Assembly (NCBI GenBank): GCA_017307505.1
Contig: JAFKEE010000030.1
Span: 124,001 to 188,000 of the forward strand
Source: Acidobacteriota bacterium
GTDB taxonomy: Bacteria; Acidobacteriota; Terriglobia; Bryobacterales; Bryobacteraceae
DNA length: 64,000 bases
Direction: 5' to 3'
Both the position numbers and the translations under genes were made by a program. The notes beneath the pieces are model-generated. The model ran no database searches, had not been told where the DNA came from, and saw only the letters and a list, made by a program, of their open reading frames with translations. Shown here one piece after another: positions 26,626-35,367 of this stretch (position 1 is its first letter; every line of letters begins with the position of its first letter).

Positions 26626-29009
26626 GGATTTGGGCGCGTTTGTGGTGGGTGACGGTTCTCCTTGCTTCCACCCTGCTGGCTGAGCCGCCTTCGCCGGAGG
26701 CCTTTTTCGGGCACAAGATTGGCGCTGACCGCACTGTCCTCGACTGGTCGAAGGTGGTGGAGTACTTCCAGGCGCTGGAGAAGGGCAGCGATCGCGTCCG
26801 GTTCCGGGAGTACGGGCGCAGCACGGAAGGCCGGCCCATGGTGATGGCCGTCATCAGCGCTCCTGAGAATCTGAAGCGCCTCGACCGCTACCGGGAAATC
26901 CAGAACAAGCTTTCCGATCCCCGCGTGACTTCCGCCGAGGAGATGCGCAAGCTGGCGGCCGAAGGCAAGGTGGTGGTGCTCATCACGTGCAGCGTCCACG
27001 CCACCGAGATCGCCTCCACTCACGCCGCCGTCGAGTTCGCGCACCGCCTGGCCACCTCCGACGACGCCAGAGTTCAGGGAATCCTGAACAACGTCATCCT
27101 GCTCCTGGCGCCCTCCATCAATCCGGATGGGCTGGACATCGTGACGAACTGGTACCGGAAGACTCTGAATACGCCGTATGAAGGCACCAGCCCGCCGGAA
27201 CTCTACCAGAAGTATGTGGGCCACGACAATAACCGCGACTGGTACATCTTCTCGCAGTCGGAAACGCGGGCCGTAGTCAGCCAGTTACACAACGTCTGGC
27301 ATCCTCAGATCGTCTACGACGTCCATCAGATGGGGCCCACCGGGGCCAGGATGTTTGTTCCGCCATGGCTCGATCCGATCGAGCCCAATATCGACCCGCT
27401 CATCGCGCAGCAGTGCAACATGGTGGGCATGACCATGGCGGCCGACCTGACCGCCGCGGGCCGCAAAGGCGTAGCCGTAAACGCCGTCTATGATTTCTGG
27501 ACGCCCGCTCGCCATTACCAGAGCTACCACGGGGGCCTGCGGATCCTCAGCGAATCGGCGAGTGCCAGAATTGCATCGCCCGTCAACATCAAGGCCGAGC
27601 AGATCTCGAATCTGGCCCTGGGGTTCAATCCGCGGGAGAAGTCGTGGAACTATCTGGAGCCCTGGATGGGCGGGGACTGGAAGCTGCGGGACATCATCGA
27701 CGATCAGTTGATTGCGATGGAGAGCCTGCTGAACACAGCCGCGCTGCGGCGCGAGGATTTCCTGAAGAACTTCTACGCGATCAACCAGCGGGCGGCGCAA
27801 CGGCGGGCTCCCTATTCGTTTGTGCTGCCGCCCAACCAGGCGGATCCCGGAGCGGCCAGGAAGCTGCTCGAGACGCTGGATTTTGGCGCTGTCGAGATCG
27901 AGAAGGCGGCCGAGGCGTTCCAGGTGGGGTCGAAGTCCTATCCGGCGGGGACCTTCGTCGTGAAGATGCAGCAGCCGTGGTCGGGCTTCGCGAAGGCGCT
28001 GCTGGAGCGTCAGAAGTATCCTGATCTGCGGGTCTACCCTGGTGGCCCTCCGCGGCGGCCCTATGACGTCACCGCGCAGACGCTGCCGCTGTTGATGGGT
28101 GTGCAGGTGGATACCATCGACGATCAGTTCCAGGCCAATCTCGCGCCAGTGAAGGATTTCAAGTTCCCGGCCCAGGGCTTGAGCGCGAGCGACAGCGACT
28201 CCTGGAAAAAGGTGAACCAGGCGTGGAAGGCGGGCACTCCGGTGTGGCGCAACATGCAGACGGGGGACTTCTCGCTGGGCGCCCGGCGCGCCGGCTTTAC
28301 CGCGCTGAAGCGCCCGAGAGTCGGAATCTACAAGTCGTTTGTGCCTTCCATGGACGAAGGCTGGACGCGCTGGCTGGTGGAACAGTTTGGCTGGGAGTAT
28401 TCGAGCGTTAGCAACTCGGAGATCCGCGGCGGCAAGCTGAACGACAAGTACGACGTCATTCTGTTTGCCGACCAGTCGGCGGGGTCGATCCAAAGCGGCT
28501 ACCGGCAGGGTTCGATGCCGGAAGAATACACCGGCGGATTGGGCTCTGAGGGCGCCGATACCTTGAAGCAGTTTGTGGAAGCGGGTGGCCGGCTGGTGTT
28601 CCTGAACGATTCCACGGACTATGCGGTGGAGCAGTTGGGCGTCAAGGCGAAGAATGCCCTGAAGGGCGTCTCGAACCGCGATTTCTATTGTCCCGGCTCG
28701 CTGTTGAATGTGAAGCTGGAGCCGGGGTCTCCGCTCGGCCTGGGCCTGCCCCAGGAGTTCACCATCTGGAACGAGCAGAGCCCGGTGTGGGAACCCGAGG
28801 AGTCTTCTGCGAAGGCGGTCGTCAAGTATGCGCAGGCTCCGGTGTTGGCCTCAGGTTGGCTGCTGGGGGAGAAGTATCTCGCCGGGAAGCCCGCGCTGCT
28901 GGACGTAGCCCAGGGCAAGGGCCACATCTTCCTCTTTGGCATGCGGCCGCAGTACCGCGCGCAGAGCTGGCTGACGTTGAAGCTGCTGTTTAACGCAATG
29001 GCGTACTGA
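26622..29009 (+). CDS. Secreted M14 family zinc carboxypeptidase-like protein with C-terminal GATase-like domain
   Basis: 795 residues. A signal peptide (RIWARLWWVTVLLASTLLA) precedes an M14 domain with the zinc pair in CSVHATEIAS (HxxE), substrate residues in PSINPDGLDIV and HDNNRDWY, the third ligand in IVYDVHQMGP and a probable catalytic Glu in LRILSESAS. From about residue 560 the sequence changes to a Rossmann-like domain (RVGIYKSFVPSMDEGWTRWLVEQFGWEY, YDVILFADQ, LKQFVEAGGRLVFLND) like the class I glutamine amidotransferase/ThuA fold, probably without activity. This two-domain form is common among large M14 proteins of Acidobacteriota and Bacteroidota. It ends the long plus-strand run and overlaps the HDAC-like gene by 20 bases tail to tail. 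Confidence 0.88.
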   Translation: MRIWARLWWVTVLLASTLLAEPPSPEAFFGHKIGADRTVLDWSKVVEYFQALEKGSDRVRFREYGRSTEGRPMVMAVISAPENLKRLDRYREIQNKLSDPRVTSAEEMRKLAAEGKVVVLITCSVHATEIASTHAAVEFAHRLATSDDARVQGILNNVILLLAPSINPDGLDIVTNWYRKTLNTPYEGTSPPELYQKYVGHDNNRDWYIFSQSETRAVVSQLHNVWHPQIVYDVHQMGPTGARMFVPPWLDPIEPNIDPLIAQQCNMVGMTMAADLTAAGRKGVAVNAVYDFWTPARHYQSYHGGLRILSESASARIASPVNIKAEQISNLALGFNPREKSWNYLEPWMGGDWKLRDIIDDQLIAMESLLNTAALRREDFLKNFYAINQRAAQRRAPYSFVLPPNQADPGAARKLLETLDFGAVEIEKAAEAFQVGSKSYPAGTFVVKMQQPWSGFAKALLERQKYPDLRVYPGGPPRRPYDVTAQTLPLLMGVQVDTIDDQFQANLAPVKDFKFPAQGLSASDSDSWKKVNQAWKAGTPVWRNMQTGDFSLGARRAGFTALKRPRVGIYKSFVPSMDEGWTRWLVEQFGWEYSSVSNSEIRGGKLNDKYDVILFADQSAGSIQSGYRQGSMPEEYTGGLGSEGADTLKQFVEAGGRLVFLNDSTDYAVEQLGVKAKNALKGVSNRDFYCPGSLLNVKLEPGSPLGLGLPQEFTIWNEQSPVWEPEESSAKAVVKYAQAPVLASGWLLGEKYLAGKPALLDVAQGKGHIFLFGMRPQYRAQSWLTLKLLFNAMAY

Positions 29010-29892
29010 AGACCGACAGCGCGTTGAGAAACGTATTGGCGTGGGCTTCGGCCGTGCGCTCCAGCGGCGAAGAGTAGCCGCCGCCCAGGGTGATCACAAA
29101 AGGAATCCCGGCCGCGTGGACGGCCCGCATGACCATCCCGTCGCGTGCCGAGAGGCCGGCGAGGGAGAGGTTCAGGCGGCCCAGCGTGTCCGTGTCCAGT
29201 GCGTCGACGCCCGACTGGTAGAAGATGATCTCCGGCCGGAACTCCAGCACCCGGGGTAGGACCTCTTCCAGCGTTCGCAGGTACTCCTCATCGCCCGTTC
29301 CGTCCGGCAGTGCGATGTCGATCCGGCTCCGCTGCTTGCGGAAGGGGAAGTTCTTCTCTCCATGGAGGGAGAGCGTCAGGACATCTTCGTCGCCCTCGAA
29401 AATGAGGGCGGTTCCGTCCCCCTGATGGACGTCGAGATCGACAATCGCGGCGCGGCGGATGCGGCCTTCCTGGCGCAGGAGCTGGATGGCCACGGCCATG
29501 TCGTTGAACACGCAATAGCCGGAGCCTTCGGCGCGAAACGCATGATGGGTGCCTCCGGCGAGATTGCCGCCCCAGCCACGCTTCAGGGCGTCGGCGGAGG
29601 CGCCTAGGGTGCCGCCGACACTGGCCAGCGAGCGGAGCACGAGGGCAGGGGACCAAGGGAAACCGATGCGCCGAATGGCAGCAGGGGGCAGGGAACCGTC
29701 GAGGATCTGCTGGACGTAAGCTGCGTCGTGGGCGAGCGCCACGACATCGGCCGGGGCCGGCTCGGCGCACTGGAAGGTGAAGACTCCGGTACGCTCGAGC
29801 CGGTCCCGGACCATACGGTACTTGGGCATCGGGAACTTATGTCCCCGCGGCAGTTCAATCGCGTAATGGTCGCAGTAGAAGAGCCGAGGCAA
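28990..29892 (-). CDS. Histone deacetylase-like amidohydrolase (class II arginase/deacetylase fold)
   Basis: 300 residues. The zinc and catalytic residues are readable: GGTHHAF (His pair), VDLDVHQGDGT (Asp and His ligands), a later Asp in SGVDALDTDTLG and LGGGYSSPLE with the catalytic Tyr. Bacterial members deacetylate acetylpolyamines or acetoin-related compounds, or small acetyl-lysines, and true histones are absent. It is the last gene of the minus run that starts at cdaA, 4 bases after the DUF1080 gene. Confidence 0.9.
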   Translation of the reverse strand: MPRLFYCDHYAIELPRGHKFPMPKYRMVRDRLERTGVFTFQCAEPAPADVVALAHDAAYVQQILDGSLPPAAIRRIGFPWSPALVLRSLASVGGTLGASADALKRGWGGNLAGGTHHAFRAEGSGYCVFNDMAVAIQLLRQEGRIRRAAIVDLDVHQGDGTALIFEGDEDVLTLSLHGEKNFPFRKQRSRIDIALPDGTGDEEYLRTLEEVLPRVLEFRPEIIFYQSGVDALDTDTLGRLNLSLAGLSARDGMVMRAVHAAGIPFVITLGGGYSSPLERTAEAHANTFLNALSVFSTPLR

Positions 29893-29896
29893 GCAG

Positions 29897-30532
29897 CTAT
29901 TTCTTGGTCAGGTCGCGAACCCAGATGTCCTTGAACTGCATGTGGCCGTCGCCGCCGGAGTGCAGTTGCAAGGCAATGGTGCCCTGGATGAACGGGGCGC
30001 GCGGATCGGTGAAGTCGACCATCTGGACGCCGTTCAGACGCGACGTGTAGTGGTTGCCTTCCACGGTGACCAGCATTTCGTTCCAGTCGCTCTGGCGCAC
30101 CACGGTTTCGTTCTGGGGCGACGGCCACACGATCCAGGCGCGGCCGAAGCCGTAGACGCCGGCGGTGTGCTGACCGATGCGGCAGTCGATTTCAAACTGG
30201 GCGCCCTGGCTGACGTCGGCGGTGCCGGGCTTGAACTTGGTGTGGAAATAGACGCCGGAGTTGCCGGAGCCCACGCACTTAAAGCGGAGGGAGAGCTGGA
30301 AATCCTTGTAGTCGCGAGGGGTCTCCAGGTAGCCGTAGCTCTTGTTCACGGCTTTTCCCGTAAGGATGCCGTCTTCCGAGGTCCACTGCTGCCCGCCAAC
30401 ACTATTCCAGTTGGAGACATCTTTGCCGTTATAGAGCTGAATCCAGTCCTCGCCAGGGGGCTTTGTGCCGGCGGGTAGCTGCGCGAACACAGTGGTCGCG
30501 GAAAAGGCTAACAGGAGAAGCGCACTCTTCAT
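29897..30532 (-). CDS. Exported DUF1080 protein (3-keto-disaccharide hydrolase-like, concanavalin fold)
   Basis: 211 residues with a signal peptide (KSALLLLAFSATTVFAQ). The mature part follows PF06439: DWIQLYNGKDVSNWNSVGGQQWTSEDGILTGK, DFQLSLRFKCVGSGNSGVYFHT, DWNEMLVTVEGN and GTIALQLHSGGDGHMQFKDIWVRDL. Some relatives act on 3-keto-glycosides; others are lectin-like. ATG 30532 is placed at the signal peptide; the longer frame to 30595 overlaps glmM. No clear Shine-Dalgarno. Confidence 0.85.
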   Translation of the reverse strand: MKSALLLLAFSATTVFAQLPAGTKPPGEDWIQLYNGKDVSNWNSVGGQQWTSEDGILTGKAVNKSYGYLETPRDYKDFQLSLRFKCVGSGNSGVYFHTKFKPGTADVSQGAQFEIDCRIGQHTAGVYGFGRAWIVWPSPQNETVVRQSDWNEMLVTVEGNHYTSRLNGVQMVDFTDPRAPFIQGTIALQLHSGGDGHMQFKDIWVRDLTKK

Positions 30533-30575
30533 AGAAGACAGGATAGCGTTGATGCCACCATGCCGGGAATCGAAT

Positions 30576-31892
30576 TTAGGAGAGCGCTGCTTCAATCGCG
30601 CTGGCGATCGTGTGCGCGCGGTGCGAGACCCGCTCCAGGGTCGGACCTTCCACCATCACGCGCGCCAGGGGTTCCGTGCCGGAAAAACGGACCAGGACCC
30701 GTCCGGCATCGCCGAATTCCGCCTCGGTGGATTGGATCTCCGCCTGGACGGAAGGTAGTTCCTCCAGCGGGCGCTTGTTCTTGAAGCGGACATTGACGAG
30801 CTTCTGCGGGTACACGGTGAAGCCTTCGGCGAGTTCATCGAGTCCGCGCTGCTGCTGAACCGCAATCTCGAAGATGCGCAGTGCGGTGAGCAGCCCGTCG
30901 CCGGTTGTGGCGTAGTCGCGGAAGATCACGTGGCCGCTCTGCTCGCCGCCCAGGTTCAGGTCGCTCCGCAACATCTCCTCGATGACATAGCGGTCGCCGA
31001 CGGCGGTGCGCACCAGTTTCAGGCCGTCTTTTTCGAGCGCGCGTTCCAGGCCGAGGTTGGACATGACCGTGGCCACCACGGCCGCGGGCCGCATCTGGCG
31101 CGCCGCGATCAGCAGGGCATGGTCGCCGTCAATGATGCGGCCGGAACCGGAGACCAGCATGCAGCGATCGGCGTCCCCGTCAAAGGCCGCACCGAAGTGG
31201 GCCTTCTCCACGAGAACGCGCTCGCGCAACGCTTCCACATGCAGCGCGCCGCAGTCCTTGTTGATGTTCCTGCCGTCCGGGGTGCACGCGGTAGCAATAA
31301 CGTCGGCGCCCAGCATGCGGAAGAGCTCTGGTCCAATATGACTGGCCGCGCCGTTGGCGCAGTCGAGAACGATCCTGTAGCCCTTCAGGGACGCGTGGAA
31401 TGTAGAGGCCAGGTAGTCGACATAGTGACGGTCGTAGGCCGGGTCCACGGTCTGGACCAGACGCTGGGGTTCCGGCTTTTGGCTGAGGATCGAGAAGATG
31501 CGCTCCTCCATCCTGCGCTCCTCTTCGTCGGGCAGCTTGAAGCCCGAGTGATCGAATGCCTTCAGCCCGTTGTCCTCGTACGGATTGTGGGAAGCGGAGA
31601 TCATGACGCCGGCCACGAAATCCTCAGTTCTGGTGAGGTAGGCCACGCCGGGCGTCGTAGTCAGGCCCGCGCAGCAGACCTGTGCGCCGGAGTGAACCAG
31701 GCCGCCGGCCAGGGTCTCGGCCAGCCAGGGGCCGGACTCTCTCGTATCCATTCCGATTACCACGCGAGGGGTCGTATGATGGGCCACCCACTCGCCCAGC
31801 GCCGCTCCGAAGGCAAACACGGTGGCTTCGTCGAGCGGCGGTTTCCCCGCCACGCCTCTGATTCCGTCCGTGCCAAACAGTTTTCTCGACAT
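30576..31892 (-). CDS. glmM: Phosphoglucosamine mutase
   Basis: 438 residues. LFGTDGIRGVAG opens the protein, the phosphoserine is Ser101 in MISASHNPYEDNG, the Mg2+ loop is FDGDADRCML and the sugar loop GGEQSGHVI. It interconverts glucosamine 6- and 1-phosphate for UDP-GlcNAc, feeding peptidoglycan and lipid A. It lies 18 bases after cdaR in a cdaA-cdaR-glmM cluster; in Gram-positive bacteria GlmM binds and inhibits CdaA, so the linkage is likely functional. Confidence 0.96.
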   Translation of the reverse strand: MSRKLFGTDGIRGVAGKPPLDEATVFAFGAALGEWVAHHTTPRVVIGMDTRESGPWLAETLAGGLVHSGAQVCCAGLTTTPGVAYLTRTEDFVAGVMISASHNPYEDNGLKAFDHSGFKLPDEEERRMEERIFSILSQKPEPQRLVQTVDPAYDRHYVDYLASTFHASLKGYRIVLDCANGAASHIGPELFRMLGADVIATACTPDGRNINKDCGALHVEALRERVLVEKAHFGAAFDGDADRCMLVSGSGRIIDGDHALLIAARQMRPAAVVATVMSNLGLERALEKDGLKLVRTAVGDRYVIEEMLRSDLNLGGEQSGHVIFRDYATTGDGLLTALRIFEIAVQQQRGLDELAEGFTVYPQKLVNVRFKNKRPLEELPSVQAEIQSTEAEFGDAGRVLVRFSGTEPLARVMVEGPTLERVSHRAHTIASAIEAALS

Positions 31893-31910
31893 TACTTTCA
31901 GTTGCTCCGA

Positions 31911-32552
31911 TTATTTAGGTGCCAGCTTCACATGCACGGTGACTGCCGGCGAGGTAGTGAAGTTTACCTGAGCGTCGCCCGAGTAAGCGGACGAGGCGGC
32001 GTTTCCCTTGGCGTCCAGGATCCGCAGGTCCACCGCATCCGTCAGGACTTCCTGTATGTGCCGGACCCTGCTTTGGGGTCCGACTACTGTCAATTTCGCC
32101 GGATTGACCTCGGCGGATACCACTTGCATCCCTTCAGGGATGTTCTCGAACTGGGGCTTCACGGGGACATCGCGGGAGATACGGGTCTCCAGCCGGATCT
32201 GGAGTTGAGCGGGCACCGCCCGTTCGAGCGTCACTCCGGCCGGCAGGTTGACGTTGCGGCTGTCGAGCGTGAAGGTGCGTTGCCCGGGGGTACGCACGTC
32301 GCTCAAATCCACGATGAGCGGCATTTCGTTATGCGACAGGCGCGACAGCAGCGGCGACGGACCCCGCAGGATCAGATGGACCTGCTCCATCATGTCCGAG
32401 CTGATCTCCAGGTTCTTGGGGATGTTGCGGTACTGGACTGGCACGGTGATCGAAGTCGTCAGTTCCCTGGCGCCGCTGATCATCAGCCACATCACGCAAG
32501 CAGCGCCCACAGAGGCGATTTTCCAGCCCAGATTTCGAGTGAAGGGCTTCAT
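31911..32552 (-). CDS. cdaR: YbbR-domain protein, CdaA regulator
   Basis: 213 residues: one N-terminal membrane helix (KIASVGAACVMWLMISGA), then about two YbbR repeats in the periplasm (TTSITVPVQYRNIPKNLEISSDMMEQVHLILRG; SRDVPVKPQFENIPEGMQVVSAEVNPAKLTVVGPQSRV). In Firmicutes CdaR binds the membrane part of CdaA and tunes c-di-AMP synthesis. Its ATG overlaps the cdaA stop (ATGA). Firmicute CdaR often has four repeats, so this is a short form. Confidence 0.88.
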   Translation of the reverse strand: MKPFTRNLGWKIASVGAACVMWLMISGARELTTSITVPVQYRNIPKNLEISSDMMEQVHLILRGPSPLLSRLSHNEMPLIVDLSDVRTPGQRTFTLDSRNVNLPAGVTLERAVPAQLQIRLETRISRDVPVKPQFENIPEGMQVVSAEVNPAKLTVVGPQSRVRHIQEVLTDAVDLRILDAKGNAASSAYSGDAQVNFTTSPAVTVHVKLAPK

Positions 32553-33385
32553 CGCGGTCTCGACACCTCTCGGGAGGAACCCGCGGCGGCCGCTGTCGCC
32601 ACATGCCGGGGGGAAGGACCCGTCGCGCGGCCCAGGCGTTGAGCTACGCGCTCAATCGGGATATCCATCTCCAGGTCCCCAAGGGCGGCAATGGAGACCG
32701 TGCCACGCTCCTCACTCACCACGATGGCGAGGCAGTCGGCTTCTTCCGTGACACCGATGGCCGCGCGGTGGCGGGTGCCCAGTTTCCGCGACAATTCAGG
32801 ATTCATGGTCAACGGCAGGAAGCAGGCACCCGCGGCCAGACGGCCCCCTTGCACGATCACAGCTCCGTCGTGCATGGCTCCGCCCGGCTGGAAAATGGCA
32901 AGCAGCAGGTCTCTGGTGACGCGCGCGTCCACCGGGACTCCACTCTCGATGAAGGTGCGAAGGCCAATGTCCCGCTCCACCACGATGAGGGCGCCGATCT
33001 TGTGGGCGGCGAGATGGGTGATGGCCAGCAGGATCTCGTCCGTCACCTCGCGCGTTTCCAGCCTCGACCCAAAACCGACCCAGCGGCGCTCGCCAATGCG
33101 GGCGAGCAGCCGGCGAATCTCGCTCTGAAACATGACAATCAGGGCGAAGGCCGTATACGGGGCAAGCGTTTCAAGAATTGTCCGCAGAACGGTCAAACCG
33201 GCAAAAACTGAAACGACGTAGATCAGGAGGACGACCCCAATCCCCGACAGGATGTGGGCGGCGCGCCGGCCGCGAATCAGCATGACGGCCTGATACAACA
33301 ACAACGCGACCAGCAGGATGTCCAGCGCCGCCACCGGCGTAAGCCGCGGCAGCGTGTCCATGAACTGGTCGAGCAGGGCCCGCAC
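32549..33385 (-). CDS. cdaA: Membrane diadenylate cyclase CdaA (c-di-AMP synthase)
   Basis: 278 residues. Three hydrophobic helices (about 20-85) are followed by a DAC domain with both catalytic motifs, DGA at 173-175 (AMHDGAVIV) and RHR at 205-207 (LGTRHRAAIG). Two ATP give one c-di-AMP, which controls potassium and osmolyte balance in other phyla. GTG 33385 has GGAGG 9 bases upstream. An Ala/Ser/Arg-rich tail of about 30 residues follows the catalytic domain. First gene of the minus-strand run cdaA-cdaR-glmM-DUF1080-HDAC. Confidence 0.95.
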   Translation of the reverse strand: MRALLDQFMDTLPRLTPVAALDILLVALLLYQAVMLIRGRRAAHILSGIGVVLLIYVVSVFAGLTVLRTILETLAPYTAFALIVMFQSEIRRLLARIGERRWVGFGSRLETREVTDEILLAITHLAAHKIGALIVVERDIGLRTFIESGVPVDARVTRDLLLAIFQPGGAMHDGAVIVQGGRLAAGACFLPLTMNPELSRKLGTRHRAAIGVTEEADCLAIVVSEERGTVSIAALGDLEMDIPIERVAQRLGRATGPSPRHVATAAAAGSSREVSRPR

Positions 33386-33502
33386 GTAATGATCCTCCGT
33401 GTAACTGCGCTTGCAGTCAGCGCTTACTCTTCAGTCTACCTGATCGCTTTGCGGATCGATTTTACAAACCTCGGGCGGACGGGGAGCGTCCTACCATCAA
33501 TC

Positions 33503-34339
33503 ATGCGTACGGGCTGGGCGATTGCAATTCCTTTTCTCACTGGGACTGCCCTCCTGGAAGCACAGCAGGGCGATGCGGTCCGCCCGCTGCTGCGGACGGC
33601 GGTTGAGCAGTATCTCCGTAACTCCAGCAGCCTGCAGGAGTTTCGTTTTGTTCGCCGGGTGGCTCGAGCTGAGTTGGACGCCACCGGCAAACAGAAAACC
33701 TGGACCGCGGCCACGAGCAAAGTTGATTTCGAGGACGGAGTGCGCGCCACCTGGCTGGTAGCCCGTGATGATCGGCCGCTAGCTGCCGATGAGCTGAGGA
33801 AAGAGGAAGAGGAAGCACGCCGGGCGGCTCGGGAGTGGCGCGACAAGTCTCCGCTGGAGCGGAAAGAGATCGAAGAGAAGAAGGAGAAGAGGGCGCGCCT
33901 CGAACGGGCGCTGCTTGGCGAACTGCCTGAGGCGCTGGTTTTCCGGAGCCGCGCGCCGGAGATTCGCGCCGGACGGACGACTCTGGTCTACGACTTCGAA
34001 CCAAGACCCGGTTATTCGCCCAAGTCCCGGGAGGCGCAGGTCTACACCGGCGCTAAAGGAACGATCTGGATCGATCGCGACGATGGGCAACTGGTCCGGC
34101 TCAAGGCAGAGACGTTTCGCGACGTGAGCATGGGTTTGTTCCTGGCCAGTGTTTCTCAAGGTTCCCGGATCGAGGTGAACCAGACGCGGCTGGAGTCCGG
34201 GGCCTGGGTGCCCTTGAATCAGTCAGTTCACTACGCAGCCCGCATCGTGTTCAGGAACGTCCGGCGGCAGGTGGAGACCCAGTATCGCGACTTCCAGCCG
34301 TATGAAGGCCCCGTCTGGCGCTCAACCGGGGCGTACTAG
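33503..34339 (+). CDS. Secreted protein of unknown function with charged coiled-coil segment
   Basis: 278 residues from ATG 33503 (MRTGWAIAIPFLTGTALLEAQ, signal peptide). The rest resembles acidobacterial secreted proteins with a LolA-like beta pattern (RATWLVARDDRPLA; GTIWIDRDDGQLVRLKAETF; SRIEVNQTRLESGAWVPLNQSVHYAARI). Between about 95 and 135 comes a very charged helix (RKEEEEARRAAREWRDK, EIEEKKEKRARLERALL) likely to form a coiled coil. I do not recognise a named family. The frame is open to 33254, but that part overlaps cdaA. Its stop shares four bases with the potD stop. Confidence 0.7.
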   Translation: MRTGWAIAIPFLTGTALLEAQQGDAVRPLLRTAVEQYLRNSSSLQEFRFVRRVARAELDATGKQKTWTAATSKVDFEDGVRATWLVARDDRPLAADELRKEEEEARRAAREWRDKSPLERKEIEEKKEKRARLERALLGELPEALVFRSRAPEIRAGRTTLVYDFEPRPGYSPKSREAQVYTGAKGTIWIDRDDGQLVRLKAETFRDVSMGLFLASVSQGSRIEVNQTRLESGAWVPLNQSVHYAARIVFRNVRRQVETQYRDFQPYEGPVWRSTGAY

Positions 34340-35367
34340 GCGGATTTCAGTTCAGTCCAGAGACGATCCCGAAGCCGCTGCGCCTGCGCGGCCAGCGGCG
34401 CGAACCATTCACCGCGCGCCAGGGTTTCTGAGTCCGGATAGAGGGTCTTCAGACTGCTGATTGCCGCCGGAATCCTCGTGCGGGCCGCTGCGTTGGCCGT
34501 CGCTGTTCTGGAGTAGGTCACGATGCCGGCCGCGACATCCGCTCTGAGCAGGTAGTCGAGAAACTGGTGCGCCAGGTCTGCCCGGCGCGACTCGCGCAGC
34601 AGGGCCGCGCAGTCCGCGTAGAGTGCATAGCCTTCCAGCGGATAGACGTAGTGGAGATGGGGCGCTGCGTCGATGGCCTGTTGCGCCGTGGTAGCCCAGG
34701 TCTGACATGCGGCAATATCGCCGGCCACAATCTGGTCCCGCACCTCGGCGTTGAGGTAGGCACGGAGCAGCGGCTTCTGGCGCAGGGCCTCCTGCAGGGC
34801 AGCGCGCAGGTCTCGCTCGGAGCTCGCATTCAGCGAACGGCCGAGCTTCTTCAGCGCGGCGCCGAAGACTTCCGCCGGATCGTCGAGCATCGTCATGCGT
34901 CCCTGGAATCGCGATGTCCAGAGCTCCGCCCACGTCCGGGGTGATGGCCCCGATTTGGTGTTGAAGAGGATTCCGCTGGAGCCCCACATGTAAGGCATAC
35001 TCCAGTGCAGGTTTCTGTCCCATTCCGGTTTTTGGAAGATCGAATCCAGATTGCCCAGTTGCCCGAGACGCGAATGATCCAGCGGAGCGAGCAGTTCCAT
35101 CTCCCGCATGGGGCCGATGAAGTAGTTTGACGGAAAGACCACATCCCAGCCGGAGTTGCCGGTCATGACCCGGGCCAGCATCTCCTCGTTGCTTTCGTAG
35201 ATGGCGTAGCGGACACGGATCCCTGTCTCCGCTTCGAAGGCGGGCAGGGTATTCTCCCCGACGTAGTTGGACCAGTTGAAGACATTCAACCGCAGCCGGT
35301 TTGCGCGGCTGCAGCCCGCCACCCCGGTCAGCCCGAGAAAGAACAGCGTCTTGCGGCGCGAGATCAT
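34336..35367 (-). CDS. potD: Spermidine/putrescine-binding lipoprotein
   Basis: 343 residues. Lipobox VAGC gives Cys19, after an SRRK Tat-like start. The mature protein is of the PotD/PotF group: LNVFNWSNYVGENTLPAFEAETGIRVRYAIYESNEEML, WDVVFPSNYFIGPM, MPYMWGSSGILFNTK. It delivers polyamine to PotABC. ATG 35367 overlaps the potC stop. The longer frame upstream lies inside potC and is discarded. The stop codons of this gene and the convergent one at 33503 overlap in the palindrome CTAG (34336-34339). Confidence 0.93.
   Translation of the reverse strand: MISRRKTLFFLGLTGVAGCSRANRLRLNVFNWSNYVGENTLPAFEAETGIRVRYAIYESNEEMLARVMTGNSGWDVVFPSNYFIGPMREMELLAPLDHSRLGQLGNLDSIFQKPEWDRNLHWSMPYMWGSSGILFNTKSGPSPRTWAELWTSRFQGRMTMLDDPAEVFGAALKKLGRSLNASSERDLRAALQEALRQKPLLRAYLNAEVRDQIVAGDIAACQTWATTAQQAIDAAPHLHYVYPLEGYALYADCAALLRESRRADLAHQFLDYLLRADVAAGIVTYSRTATANAAARTRIPAAISSLKTLYPDSETLARGEWFAPLAAQAQRLRDRLWTELKSA

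Noticed and set aside
28990-29892. Histone deacetylase-like gene as a sign of transfer from a eukaryote
   Set aside because: Such amidohydrolases are common in bacteria, and base composition and gene packing match the neighbours.
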